A DNA stretch of 32,141 bases from Candidatus Tabaqchalia intestinavium. Lineage in GTDB: Bacteria > Bacillota > Clostridia > Oscillospirales > CAJFTT01. The stretch is taken from NCBI GenBank assembly GCA_904420005.1, contig CAJFTT010000023.1, forward strand, positions 1 to 32,141, read 5' to 3'. The notes beneath the pieces are model-generated. The model saw only the letters and a program-made list of their open reading frames with translations, made no database searches and was not told the DNA's origin. Every line of letters starts with the position of its first letter. Positions within the stretch are counted from its first letter, which is position 1. The position numbers and the translations under genes were made by a program. This document shows, in pieces, positions 14,630 to 23,082 of this stretch.

Positions 14630-16972
14630 TTATTCCGCGATTTCAAACATATTGATGAAAACCGGATGGACATATTCCAGCGCCATGGTGTTCGACTGCG
14701 CCCCCTGCGTGCCGATATGGTAGCTGATGAGCAGCTCGCCTGTGCGCGACAGATTCGGATGCGCCTTGGCGTTATAGTTCCACTGATCCACCGCGTCATA
14801 GCCGCGGGTCAGCGTGTACTTATATTTCTCCGGCGCCCAGTACAGGCTCTTGACATCGCCGAACTTCTCGGTCAGGCTGTTGCTCGTGCCGATCTTGACC
14901 TGCCCGCCGATGCTGCCGTCGGTATAGACGTTGGCATATTTGCCGCCGAAGCTGCCCGAGAAGATATAGCAGACATGGCTCTCGTTGCCGGAACTATACA
15001 CGCTCAGGCTGGCCTTGATCTTGTTGCAGGCTGTGGGATCGCCTTTGATCCACTCCTCGCCGTTCCAGTATTCATATTCGGCGTAGTTGGCGAAATTCTC
15101 CGGCAGCACACGCGCCGCCACCAACCGACCGTTCTTCTTTGCATAGATGTAATAATACCCGTCGGGATTGGGCGCGCCGGCTTCCTCGGTGTTTTCATAG
15201 ACAGCACCGGTGGAGAAATCCGGCACCTGCTCGACAACCGCTTCCGGCACGGTGTTCAGGTCCGGCCAGCCGTCTTCGCCCAGCGGAACCTTCACAAGGT
15301 CGGTACCTTCTGTGCCTTCCGGCGTGTCCCAGCCCATATATTTGATGGCTGCAACGTAAATCTCATTGCCGATATGGGTAATGTCGTCAAGCCAGTAGTG
15401 CTTGGACATGATGTTGCCGTAGGGATGGTTATCCGATTCCGCGCCCGAAAGGATGAACTGCGCCTTGCGCACATCAGGGTCTACGCCCGTGAGGTAAAGA
15501 TAGGAATGGTTGACCCAGCCGTTATGAGAGGCGTCGTAGCCATACTTGGAATCCCAGCCCTTATAATTGTTCATGTTGCCAACCGCCGTATCCGAGAACA
15601 TGAACACCGTCTTGGAATCGTCTGTCAGCGAGCCCTGCTTCTGCGCGCCGGAAAGATGGAGACTCATCATACCATCCGCGGCGACCCAGCCGCCCTGGCG
15701 TCTTCCGCCGGTGCCATCACCATTGTAAGCCGTGCCGGCGCCCGTGTAGGCAAAGGAGCCGGAGGTGGACAGCAGACCCGTCCAGTTGCGGGAAGGCTCG
15801 ATCGCCCAGCCGCTGCCCGCGACGAGACGCACCTGCGACAGGCCGAAGCCCGCGCCGCCGTAATTGGATTTGACGACGATCTTGATGTGCTGCGCCTGCA
15901 CGCCGCCCATATCGATCACCAGTCCGGCTTTCTCCGCGTCGCTGCCTGTCGCCTGCGGCAGCACAAAGCTCTTGGTGCCGTTGGACTCGAGCTGGATCCA
16001 GCTGCCCTTGTCAAAGTCGAACTCCTGCGAGACATACGCATCGCCGCCGCCTTTATTGCTCTTGATATCGCACGGCGCCTCGACTGTATACCACACCTCG
16101 AAATCCTTGATGCCAGAATCAAGGTTGGCAGGATCGTTATAGTTCCACAGCGCGATCTTGTCGACCGGATAGGTGCCGTCAAGATTGATGACATACAGCG
16201 ACTCCTCGCGCGTACCGGTGGACAGCCACATGTTGGCGGGGTTCGCATCGTGCGTCGCGTCAATGGTTTCCAGATCGCTCATGCCCTGGTTATTCATCGC
16301 CGCCTCCGGTGTATCGCCCTCAACATTGGGCGTAAAGGCGTCGGACGTGACCAGGCTGCCCTTGCCGTTGCGGATCTTGTGACGGAACAGACGGATCTCC
16401 GCCAGGCCCGTCTCCGCGCCGCCGTAATTGGAAACAGCAGTCAGACGGAGATATTTGCCGGGAACGCCGGCAAAATTGATGGGGCTGTGGTTGCCGTCAT
16501 TTTGATTGGCCACAGCGTTGCCGCCATAGGTAGTATTCTCCTCTTCCAGGCTCTGCGCCAGCGTGAAGGTACCCAGCTCCGAATAATTCGTACCGTCAAT
16601 GGAATACTCCACCTTGAGTTCCTTGACGCCGCAATCGAGCTTGCCCTCGGCGTTATAATTCCAGATGTGCAGCTGCCCCAGCGCCTCCGTGCGAGACAGC
16701 TCGAACACGACCGGCTCGCCAGACGAGAACAAGTACATGTCGTCCTCATCGGTACCGTGCAGATGGTTCGACGCTTCGATCCCGCTCATGCCGCTGTCAT
16801 TGATAAGGTTCTCTCCCTCACCATTCGGCGCCGTGAGACGCAGAAATTCGCCCAGGATCAGACTGCCGGCGGGGATCCCGTTGCCGGGTTCCTCTTCTTC
16901 CTTCTGGCGACAGCCGGATAAAGCCGGCAGCATCAGGGCGCCCGCTAACACAAGCGCGACGATTCGTTTCAT
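14630..16972 (-). CDS. Surface lipoprotein with two discoidin-like repeats and a DUF4185-like domain
   Basis: A 780-residue exported lipoprotein. Residues 1-21 are a lipoprotein signal (MKRIVALVLAGALMLPALSGC) with Cys21 as the acylation site, then a short Glu-rich linker. Two homologous beta-sandwich-like repeats follow, at about 45-205 and 215-393. Each contains a 'W-N-Y-N ... D-G-K/E' strand and ends in SNYGGAxxGLxxxRL, typical of F5/8-type C (discoidin) sugar-binding modules. From about 395 to the end, elements such as DGYYYIYAKKNGRLVAARV and NYNAKAHPNLSRTGELLISY fit DUF4185/DUF5005-type beta-propeller proteins, which resemble glycoside hydrolases. A role in binding or degrading host or dietary glycans is inferred; no catalytic residue can be assigned. 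AGGAGG precedes the ATG. The gene is monocistronic, with its own promoter and terminator. Confidence 0.8.
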   Translation of the reverse strand: MKRIVALVLAGALMLPALSGCRQKEEEEPGNGIPAGSLILGEFLRLTAPNGEGENLINDSGMSGIEASNHLHGTDEDDMYLFSSGEPVVFELSRTEALGQLHIWNYNAEGKLDCGVKELKVEYSIDGTNYSELGTFTLAQSLEEENTTYGGNAVANQNDGNHSPINFAGVPGKYLRLTAVSNYGGAETGLAEIRLFRHKIRNGKGSLVTSDAFTPNVEGDTPEAAMNNQGMSDLETIDATHDANPANMWLSTGTREESLYVINLDGTYPVDKIALWNYNDPANLDSGIKDFEVWYTVEAPCDIKSNKGGGDAYVSQEFDFDKGSWIQLESNGTKSFVLPQATGSDAEKAGLVIDMGGVQAQHIKIVVKSNYGGAGFGLSQVRLVAGSGWAIEPSRNWTGLLSTSGSFAYTGAGTAYNGDGTGGRRQGGWVAADGMMSLHLSGAQKQGSLTDDSKTVFMFSDTAVGNMNNYKGWDSKYGYDASHNGWVNHSYLYLTGVDPDVRKAQFILSGAESDNHPYGNIMSKHYWLDDITHIGNEIYVAAIKYMGWDTPEGTEGTDLVKVPLGEDGWPDLNTVPEAVVEQVPDFSTGAVYENTEEAGAPNPDGYYYIYAKKNGRLVAARVLPENFANYAEYEYWNGEEWIKGDPTACNKIKASLSVYSSGNESHVCYIFSGSFGGKYANVYTDGSIGGQVKIGTSNSLTEKFGDVKSLYWAPEKYKYTLTRGYDAVDQWNYNAKAHPNLSRTGELLISYHIGTQGAQSNTMALEYVHPVFINMFEIAE

Positions 16973-17005
16973 TTCTGGTTACCTCCTGCTGTTAAAAATA
17001 TTTGT

Positions 17006-17046
17006 TTTGTACAAACCGCTTTTTATTTATTTAACTTTTTTGTACA
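17006..17046. promoter_or_regulatory. Paired GTAC sites at the lipoprotein promoter
   Basis: TTTGTACAAA (17006-17015) is a 10-bp palindrome, and TTTGTACA recurs at 17039-17046. Their centres are 33 bp apart, about three helical turns. The second copy touches the -10 element and the expected start point; the first lies in the 5' leader. This is a plausible two-site operator, though the regulator is unknown. Confidence 0.4.
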
Positions 17047-17074
17047 TTATAGCAAATATGTCTCGTCCAGGTCA
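17046..17074 (-). promoter_or_regulatory. Promoter of the lipoprotein gene
   Basis: TATAAT (17046-17051, minus strand) is preceded by TGC, giving an extended -10. The -35 at 17 bp (TGACCT) is weak. The 5' leader would be about 65 nt and AT-rich. Confidence 0.6.
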
Positions 17075-17247
17075 TGAACAGAGTGTTAATTCAGGCTGTT
17101 CGTTTTACCCAAAGATTTCGTCTTCTGTTTGTGCAATGCTTCCAGTTTTGAGAAATGAAACGGGATTTTTTCCCACAAGGTGGCGAACGCAGCGCTCTGC
17201 CCCGCCGGCGGCAGTATTTTTCCTACATCGATGAGGATGCCCTTTTC

Positions 17248-17277
17248 TTGACAAGAAGAAGAGAAGTATATTATAAT
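17248..17277 (+). promoter_or_regulatory. Promoter of the aconitase-isocitrate dehydrogenase operon
   Basis: TTGACA (17248-17253), an 18-bp spacer and TATAAT (17272-17277). Both hexamers are consensus. The start point near 17284 leaves a leader of about 80 nt. Confidence 0.85.
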
Positions 17278-17364
17278 TTGAAATAGTTTTTCCTGTTCCG
17301 CCGGCAGGACAGGCCGCCCAGGCCGTCCGCCGCGGCAAAGTTTTTGTATGGGAGCGTTGAAATC

Positions 17365-19293
17365 ATGGGAGACACTATCGCGGAAAAAATCATACGCAGT
17401 CACCTTGTGGAAGGGGACATGACGCAGCGTGGCAGCGAAATCGGGCTGCGCATCGACCAGACCCTGACGCAGGATGCCACCGGTACGATGGCGTATCTGC
17501 AATTTGAATCCATCGGCGTGCCGCGCGTGCGCACCGAGCGCAGCGTCGCTTATATCGATCATAATACCCTGCAATCCGGCTTCGAGAACGCCGACGACCA
17601 TCGGTACATCCAGTCGGTCGCGAAGAAATACGGCATCTATTTCTCCCGGCCGGGCAACGGCATCTGCCATCAGGTGCATCTCGAGCGCTTCGGCAAGCCG
17701 GGCAAAACCCTCATCGGTTCGGACAGCCACACCCCCACCGGCGGCGGCATCGGCATGCTGGCCTTCGGCGCGGGCGGCCTGGACGTAGCCCTCGCGATGG
17801 CGGGCGGCGCGTTTTATATCTCCATGCCGAAGATGGTGCGCATCAACCTCACCGGCAAGCTCTCCCCCTGGGTCTCGGCCAAGGACGTGATCCTGGAGGT
17901 GCTGCGGATGCTGTCGGTCAAGGGTGGCGTCGGCAAAATCATTGAATACGGTGGCGAAGGCGTCGCGACGCTGACGGTGCCGGAACGCGCCACCATCACC
18001 AACATGGGCGCAGAGCTGGGCGCCACCACCTCCGTCTTCCCCGCGGATGAAGTGACCCGCCGCTTCCTCGCGGCGCAGGGCCGTGTCGAGGACTTCACGG
18101 AGATCTCCGCCGATCCGGACGCGGTGTATGACGAGACCTATACCATCGACCTGAGCGCGCTCGAGCCGCTGGCCGCCTGCCCGCATTCGCCGGATAATAT
18201 CAAGACCGTGACGGAGCTGGCCGGCATGAAGATCGACCAGGTCTGCATCGGCTCGTGCACCAACTCCTCCTATCTGGATCTGATGCGCGTGGCCGCCATC
18301 CTCAAGGGCAAGAAAGTGGCCGAAACGGTTAGCCTGTCCATCGCCCCGGGCTCCAAGCAGGTTTACACCATGCTCGCGCAGAACGGCGCGCTGGCCGACC
18401 TGATCGACGCAGGTGCCCGCATTCTCGAATGTGCGTGCGGCCCCTGCATCGGCATGGGCCAGTCGCCCAATTCCGGCGGCGTTTCGCTGCGCACCTTCAA
18501 CCGCAACTTCGAGGGCCGCAGCGGCACGGCGGACGGGCAGATCTATCTGGTCTCGCCGGAGGTCGCCGCTGTCAGCGCCGTCAACGGCGTGATGACCGAT
18601 CCGCGCACCTTTGGGGAATATCCGGAAGTGGTTCTGCCGGAGCGCTTCTTCACCAATGACAACATGATCGTCTCCCCCGCGCCGGAGGGCAACGACATCG
18701 AGGTCCTGCGCGGCCCGAACATCAAGCCTTTCCCGCAGGGCACCGACCTGCCGGACGCGATCGAAACCACCGTCATCCTCAAGGTGGGCGACAACATTAC
18801 CACCGACCACATCATGCCGGCCGGCAGCAAGATCCTGCCCTACCGGTCCAATATCCCCTATCTGTCGCAGTTCTGCTTCGCAGTGTGCGACAAGGAATTC
18901 CCCGAGCGCGCCAAGAAGATGGGCGGCGGCATCGTCGTCGGCGGCGCCAATTACGGCCAGGGCTCTTCCCGCGAGCACGCGGCGCTGGTGCCGCTGTATC
19001 TCGGCGTCAAGGCCGTGCTGGCGCAGTCCTTCGCCCGCATCCACATGGCCAATCTCATCAATTCCGGCATTCTGCCGCTGACCTTCTGCGTGGCGGAGGA
19101 TTACGACCGCTTCCAGCAGGGCGACGAAATCGCGCTGCCGAAGGTGCGCGAGGAGGTCGAGCAGGGACAGGACATCACGGTCGAGAACCGCACGCAGGGC
19201 TTCACCGTCAAGGCGGCGCTTTCCCTCTCCGACCGGCAGCGGGCGGCCATCCTGGCCGGCGGGCAGCTGCGCTGCCTGCGCGAGCAGCACTGA
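17365..19293 (+). CDS. acnA: Aconitate hydratase
   Basis: Interconverts citrate and isocitrate through cis-aconitate with a [4Fe-4S] cluster. I choose the ATG at 17365 (642 residues, MGDTIAEKIIRSHL), with GGGAG about ten bases upstream; a TTG at 17344 is unlikely. Cluster ligands are visible as Cys298 (IGSCTNSS), Cys358 and Cys361 (CACGPCIGMGQ). DSHTPTGGG and the C-terminal swivel-domain motif GSSREHAA (around 533-540, with the catalytic-type Ser and Arg) are present. The length and sequence suit the short, roughly 640-residue 'Aquifex-type' aconitases common in Clostridia rather than the 890-residue AcnA of E. coli. It is followed after 43 bp by isocitrate dehydrogenase. No citrate synthase gene is in this window. 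Confidence 0.93.
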   Translation: MGDTIAEKIIRSHLVEGDMTQRGSEIGLRIDQTLTQDATGTMAYLQFESIGVPRVRTERSVAYIDHNTLQSGFENADDHRYIQSVAKKYGIYFSRPGNGICHQVHLERFGKPGKTLIGSDSHTPTGGGIGMLAFGAGGLDVALAMAGGAFYISMPKMVRINLTGKLSPWVSAKDVILEVLRMLSVKGGVGKIIEYGGEGVATLTVPERATITNMGAELGATTSVFPADEVTRRFLAAQGRVEDFTEISADPDAVYDETYTIDLSALEPLAACPHSPDNIKTVTELAGMKIDQVCIGSCTNSSYLDLMRVAAILKGKKVAETVSLSIAPGSKQVYTMLAQNGALADLIDAGARILECACGPCIGMGQSPNSGGVSLRTFNRNFEGRSGTADGQIYLVSPEVAAVSAVNGVMTDPRTFGEYPEVVLPERFFTNDNMIVSPAPEGNDIEVLRGPNIKPFPQGTDLPDAIETTVILKVGDNITTDHIMPAGSKILPYRSNIPYLSQFCFAVCDKEFPERAKKMGGGIVVGGANYGQGSSREHAALVPLYLGVKAVLAQSFARIHMANLINSGILPLTFCVAEDYDRFQQGDEIALPKVREEVEQGQDITVENRTQGFTVKAALSLSDRQRAAILAGGQLRCLREQH

Positions 19294-19336
19294 CGCCGGG
19301 AAAACCCAAATCCAAAGAAAAAGGAGCACAAGCACA

Positions 19337-20488
19337 ATGGACAAGATCACACAGGCGACGGAAAAATTCGCAAAGCTGATTGAGGCGCAGCTGCGCCGGG
19401 TGGAAAAAATGAAGGCCGAGGCAGACTTCGTCGATTACGCGGCGCTGCCGAGCATCATCATCGGCGTGTGCGGCGGCGACGGCATCGGCCCTGTCATCAC
19501 GGCGGAAGCGCAGCGCGTGCTGGAATTCCTGCTCAAAAAGCAGGTCGAGAGCGGCAAGGTCACGTTCCGCGTGATCGATGGACTGACGATCGAGAACCGC
19601 GCCGCGGCGGGCAAGGCGATCCCGGACGACGTGCTCGAAGAGCTCAAGGCCTGCCACGTCATCCTCAAGGGCCCGACGACCACCCCGCGCGCCGGCGACC
19701 CGTGGCCCAACATCGAGAGCGCCAACGTCGCCATGCGCAAGGAGCTTGACCTGTTCGCCAACGTTCGCCCCGTCAAGGTGCCCTCGCAGGGCATCGACTG
19801 GACCTTCTTCCGCGAGAACACGGAAGGCGCCTATACCCTCGGCTCCTGCGGCCTTAATGTGGACGACGACCTGGCTTTCGATTTCGTCGTCGCGACGACG
19901 CAGGGCACGGAGCGCATCGCGCGCATGGCCTATGACTACGCCCGCAAGAACCACAAGGACCGCGTCTCCATCATCACCAAGGCCAACGTCGTCAAGACGA
20001 CGGATGGCAAATTCCTCCGTCTGTGCCAGAATATCGGCAAGGAATATCCCGAGATCACGACGGACGACTGGTACATCGACATCACGACGGCCAAGCTCGT
20101 CGACGAGAAGCGCCGCCGCGATTTCCGCGTCTTTATCCTGCCGAACCTGTACGGCGACATCCTCACCGACGAGGCGGCCGAGTTCCAGGGCGGCGTCGGC
20201 ACGGCGGGCAGCGCCAATCTCGGCAAGCGCTACGCCATGTTCGAAGCCATCCACGGCTCCGCGCCGCGCATGGTGACGGAAGGCCGCGCGCAATACGCTG
20301 ACCCCTGCTCGATGCTGCGCGCCGCCGTCATGCTCCTGTCGCACATCGGGTTCCAGGCGGAGGCCGACCGGCTGGAGGCGGCGCTGGACACCTGCATGTT
20401 CGAAGAGAAGGCCATGACCATCACCGGCCGCGACACGGGCTGCACCTGCCGCGAATTCGGCGACTACGTCATGAGCAAGCTGCAGTAA
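19337..20488 (+). CDS. icd: Isocitrate dehydrogenase, isocitrate/isopropylmalate dehydrogenase family
   Basis: Oxidatively decarboxylates isocitrate to 2-oxoglutarate. The protein has 383 residues. An N-terminal helical extension of about 38 residues precedes IIIGVCGGDGIGP (nucleotide-binding start). SANVAMRKELDLFANVRP is the substrate loop, with the serine that is phosphorylated in the E. coli enzyme conserved. NLYGDILTDEAAEFQGGVG (metal site) and HGSAPR follow. The residues after HGSAP are R-M rather than the K-Y of NADP-specific E. coli enzyme, so NAD or NADP use cannot be settled by eye. AAGGAG stands before the ATG. Next to aconitase, it forms the oxidative branch supplying glutamate. 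3-Isopropylmalate dehydrogenase is less likely given the aconitase neighbour. Confidence 0.9.
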   Translation: MDKITQATEKFAKLIEAQLRRVEKMKAEADFVDYAALPSIIIGVCGGDGIGPVITAEAQRVLEFLLKKQVESGKVTFRVIDGLTIENRAAAGKAIPDDVLEELKACHVILKGPTTTPRAGDPWPNIESANVAMRKELDLFANVRPVKVPSQGIDWTFFRENTEGAYTLGSCGLNVDDDLAFDFVVATTQGTERIARMAYDYARKNHKDRVSIITKANVVKTTDGKFLRLCQNIGKEYPEITTDDWYIDITTAKLVDEKRRRDFRVFILPNLYGDILTDEAAEFQGGVGTAGSANLGKRYAMFEAIHGSAPRMVTEGRAQYADPCSMLRAAVMLLSHIGFQAEADRLEAALDTCMFEEKAMTITGRDTGCTCREFGDYVMSKLQ

Positions 20489-20568
20489 CGCGCACATTTT
20501 TTGATTTTCCTCGGTGACGAGCCTTGGGCGCGGGAGCGCAGCTGCCGCTGACCGCGGGTTCTCCGACA

Positions 20569-20629
20569 CGCCCCGTAAAACCGCCTCGCCGGCCCGCGTT
20601 CCAGTGCGGAGGCGAAGCTTGACGGGGCG
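20569..20629. repeat. Imperfect two-part hairpin after icd
   Basis: CGCCCCGT (20569-20576) pairs with ACGGGGCG (20622-20629). Inside it CGCCTC pairs with GAGGCG, with an asymmetric internal loop. No U-tract follows. It could be an mRNA 3'-end structure or part of a small RNA ending at the terminator 20 bases further on. Confidence 0.5.
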
Positions 20630-20646
20630 ACGTTCCCCGTCTTTGC

Positions 20647-20689
20647 CCGGGCGGTGCGTTGGCCGCGCATCGCCCGGTTTGTGTTTTTT
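20647..20689 (+). terminator. Terminator of the acnA-icd operon
   Basis: CCGGGCG-G-TGCG pairs with CGCA-T-CGCCCGG (20647-20658 with 20666-20677) to give a 12-pair stem with one G-U pair and a seven-base loop. It is followed by TTTGTGTTTTTT. Confidence 0.85.
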
Positions 20690-20743
20690 CCCGGCGCGGT
20701 CAGGTACGCTTCCGGCCGTGCGCCGGAGATCGGAGCTGTTGTT

Positions 20744-21694
20744 ATGTTCGAAGCCTTTCAAACCACACTGATGCAGATTCTCATTTTGTTTCTGCTCATG
20801 GGCGTGGGATTCTTCCTCAGCCGGCGGCAGGTGCTGGGGGAAGGTGCGGTCAAGAGCCTGATCCGCATCCTGTTCGACGTGGTGACGCCCTGCGTCATCA
20901 TCGACGCGTTTCAGCTCGAACGCAGCGCGGAGCGCGCGGGGGGGCTGGCGGTGGCGGCGCTGGTGATCAGCCTGTATCATATCGTCGCCATCCTGCTCTC
21001 CCGGGTGCTCACCTTCGGGCGGCATCGCGACCCGCGCGTCGTCGCGTCGCGCCGGCTGTGCACGATCTACACCAACTGCGGCTTCATGGGACTTCCGCTG
21101 CTCACGGCGCTGGCCACCCTGGTCGGCCCGGAGGGCGTGTTTTACGGCTCGGTGTTCATCACCATCAACAACGTCTTTCTGTGGACGCAGGGCGTGCTTC
21201 TGTTCCAGAAAAAGGAGGACTTTTCCCTGCGCGCGGCGCTGCGCAACCTGCTCTCCCCCAGCGTGTTCGGTGTGTTGATCGGGCTGGCGCTGTTTCTTGG
21301 CGGCGTCACGCTGCCCACGCTGCTGGCCCAGCCGGTGGAATACCTCGGCTCGATGAACACCCCGCTGGCCATGCTCATCATCGGCGCGCTCATCGAGCGC
21401 TCTGACTGGGAACGCATGTTCGCTGACCGGCGCGCCTATCTGCCGGTCCTGCTGCGCAACATCGCTTTCCCGCTGCTGACGCTGGCGGCGCTTTGGGGGC
21501 TGGGGCTGCATGGGTCGGTGTTCCTCTGCTGCCTGTTGCTCACCGCCTGCCCCACCGCCGGCAACTGCGTCATCTTCAGTGAAAATTTCAACGGGGATAA
21601 GGATCTCGCTTCCAAGATCTTCACCTTGTCGACTCTGTTTTCCGTCGTTTCGTTGCCATGCATCATTGCGCTGGCCAGCATTCTGCTGTGCTGA
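20744..21694 (+). CDS. AEC-family (auxin efflux carrier-like) permease
   Basis: A 316-residue integral membrane protein with about ten hydrophobic segments, beginning MFEAFQTTLMQILILFLLMGVGFFL. The segments YTNCGFMGLPLL in the middle and TACPTAGNCVIFSE near the end are typical of AEC/Mem_trans (PF03547) carriers, which move organic anions such as malate in some bacteria. The ATG at 20744 is preferred because upstream in-frame codons run into the terminator at 20647-20689. GGAG lies about nine bases before it. No clear promoter is seen in the 54 bp between terminator and start. The substrate is unknown; a dicarboxylate would suit the neighbouring acnA-icd genes, but that is inference. Confidence 0.85.
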   Translation: MFEAFQTTLMQILILFLLMGVGFFLSRRQVLGEGAVKSLIRILFDVVTPCVIIDAFQLERSAERAGGLAVAALVISLYHIVAILLSRVLTFGRHRDPRVVASRRLCTIYTNCGFMGLPLLTALATLVGPEGVFYGSVFITINNVFLWTQGVLLFQKKEDFSLRAALRNLLSPSVFGVLIGLALFLGGVTLPTLLAQPVEYLGSMNTPLAMLIIGALIERSDWERMFADRRAYLPVLLRNIAFPLLTLAALWGLGLHGSVFLCCLLLTACPTAGNCVIFSENFNGDKDLASKIFTLSTLFSVVSLPCIIALASILLC

Positions 21695-21761
21695 CGCGCC
21701 GCCCGTGTTTCTTTTCCCGCCTGAAGTTGCGGTAAATTTGATGCACAGGAGGCTTTGTATC

Positions 21762-22637
21762 ATGGCTGAAACCAGAAAATTCATTCTCACGGTGGACTCC
21801 ACCTGCGACATGCCGGAAGCGTTATTGCAGGAGCACGACGTTCCGGTCATTTCCATGAGTTATACCCTCGACGGAGAGACCTATCCGGACAGCGAAGGGC
21901 ATTCGCTGGCGCCGAAGGAATTTTACGACCGGGTGCGCGCGGGCTCGATGCCCATGACGGCACAGGTCACCAGCGAGCAGGCGAAGGATTTCTTCCGGCC
22001 GCTGGTGGAGAGCGGCAGCGACGTGCTGCATATTGCTTTCTCCTCCGCGCTCAGCGGCTCCTGCGCGTCCGCCATGTATGCGGCGCAGGAACTCAGCCAG
22101 GCCGGCGGGCCGCAGATCCGCGTCGTGGACAGCCTGTGCGCCTCGATGGGCGAAGGGTTGCTGCTGCATTACGCTGTGCAGCTGCGCGACGAGGGCAAGA
22201 CGCTGGAGGAAGCTGTGCAGTGGCTGGAGGACAATAAGCTGCATCTGTGCCACAACTTCACGGTCGATGACCTGAAACACCTGCACCGCGGCGGCCGCGT
22301 CTCCCGCACCTCCGCCATTGTCGGCACGCTGCTCGGCATCAAACCCGTGCTGCACGTCGACGACGCAGGCCGGCTCATCCCGCTGTCGAAGGTGCGTGGG
22401 CGGCGCGCGGCGCTCGACACGCTGGTGAGCAATATGCAAATGCAGGTCGGCAGATTTGTCAATGAGGTCGTCTATATCAGCCACGGCGACTGTCTGGCCG
22501 ACGCGGAATATGTCCGCGATCAGGTGCGGGAGAAGCTGGGGATCAAGAAATTTTTGCTCAATCCCATCGGCCCCGTGATCGGCACGCATTCCGGCCCCGG
22601 CACGGTCGCGCTGTTCTTCCTGGGCGAGAAGCGCTAA
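21762..22637 (+). CDS. DegV family fatty-acid-binding protein
   Basis: A 291-residue soluble protein. DegV/FakB proteins hold a fatty acid and present it to the FakA kinase in Firmicutes. It starts at an ATG nine bases after AGGAGG. The family marks are all visible: VDSTCDMP (11-18), MTAQVTSEQ (65-73), SSALSGSCASA (94-104), HRGGRVS and, near the C-terminus, IGPVIGTHSGPGTVALFFLG. It lies 67 bp after the AEC permease, probably in one transcript, and a terminator follows at 22778. No fakA-like gene is in the window. Confidence 0.95.
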   Translation: MAETRKFILTVDSTCDMPEALLQEHDVPVISMSYTLDGETYPDSEGHSLAPKEFYDRVRAGSMPMTAQVTSEQAKDFFRPLVESGSDVLHIAFSSALSGSCASAMYAAQELSQAGGPQIRVVDSLCASMGEGLLLHYAVQLRDEGKTLEEAVQWLEDNKLHLCHNFTVDDLKHLHRGGRVSRTSAIVGTLLGIKPVLHVDDAGRLIPLSKVRGRRAALDTLVSNMQMQVGRFVNEVVYISHGDCLADAEYVRDQVREKLGIKKFLLNPIGPVIGTHSGPGTVALFFLGEKR

Positions 22638-22777
22638 ATGACCGACCGCCCTGCTACTGACCGTTTCCAACCCTGTCTTTTTGCCCCAAAGGGGCTCAAA
22701 TTCCAGATGCCCGAAAGGATCAAATACACGCTTAGTCTCCAGTGGGGCAGAAGCTTGATGCCGTATTCTATTCTCAG

Positions 22778-22802
22778 GCAGCCGCGTAAGCGGCTGCTTT
22801 TT
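22778..22802 (+). terminator. Terminator after degV
   Basis: GCAGCCGC (22778-22785), a GTAA tetraloop, GCGGCTGC (22790-22797) and then TTTTT. Confidence 0.9.
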
Positions 22803-22830
22803 GTATGACTAAAATCTTTTTTGCCCACCC

Positions 22831-23082
22831 TCAGTTGCGCCGGGGGTGGGTCTTGCCTTTTCGGTACCAAGCCCCCAGCGGGGTGAGTACTTGCTGATCT
22901 CTGGAATGGGTACTGAAAAATATCATCGCATCGCTTACGCCGCGCTGGCAAACCAGCCATGCTTGTCTGTTTAAGGCTTCTCTACAATTCTTAGATTTCT
23001 GCGTATTTCCTCTTATAATATTACTAATACAAATAGAAATATCTTTGGCCCTATTGTTGGCTTCCTCTAATTTATTCGCCAA
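22831..23082 (-). CDS. Possible small protein with TTG start, unrecognised
   Basis: An 83-codon frame begins at a TTG preceded at eight bases by a perfect GGAGGT. The predicted protein is MANKLEEANNRAKDISICIS followed by a basic, Cys-containing stretch ending in KGKTHPRRN. The first 40 codons are AT-rich and look gene-like; the later part is less convincing. It begins about 50 bp after the terminator of the pyruvate:ferredoxin oxidoreductase gene, and no promoter is visible between. Transcription would need terminator read-through. A CCTCC just upstream can pair with the GGAGG of its ribosome binding site, which would mask it. I recognise no family. It could be a decayed gene. Confidence 0.35.
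   Translation of the reverse strand: MANKLEEANNRAKDISICISNIIRGNTQKSKNCREALNRQAWLVCQRGVSDAMIFFSTHSRDQQVLTPLGAWYRKGKTHPRRN

Noticed and set aside
19208-21856. Long minus-strand frame opposite icd and the AEC gene
   Set aside because: Same antisense effect; no ribosome binding site, and a low-complexity Gln/Arg/Ala-rich translation.
22638-22808. A 56-codon frame directly after the degV stop
   Set aside because: No ribosome binding site, it runs through the degV terminator, and its translation resembles nothing.
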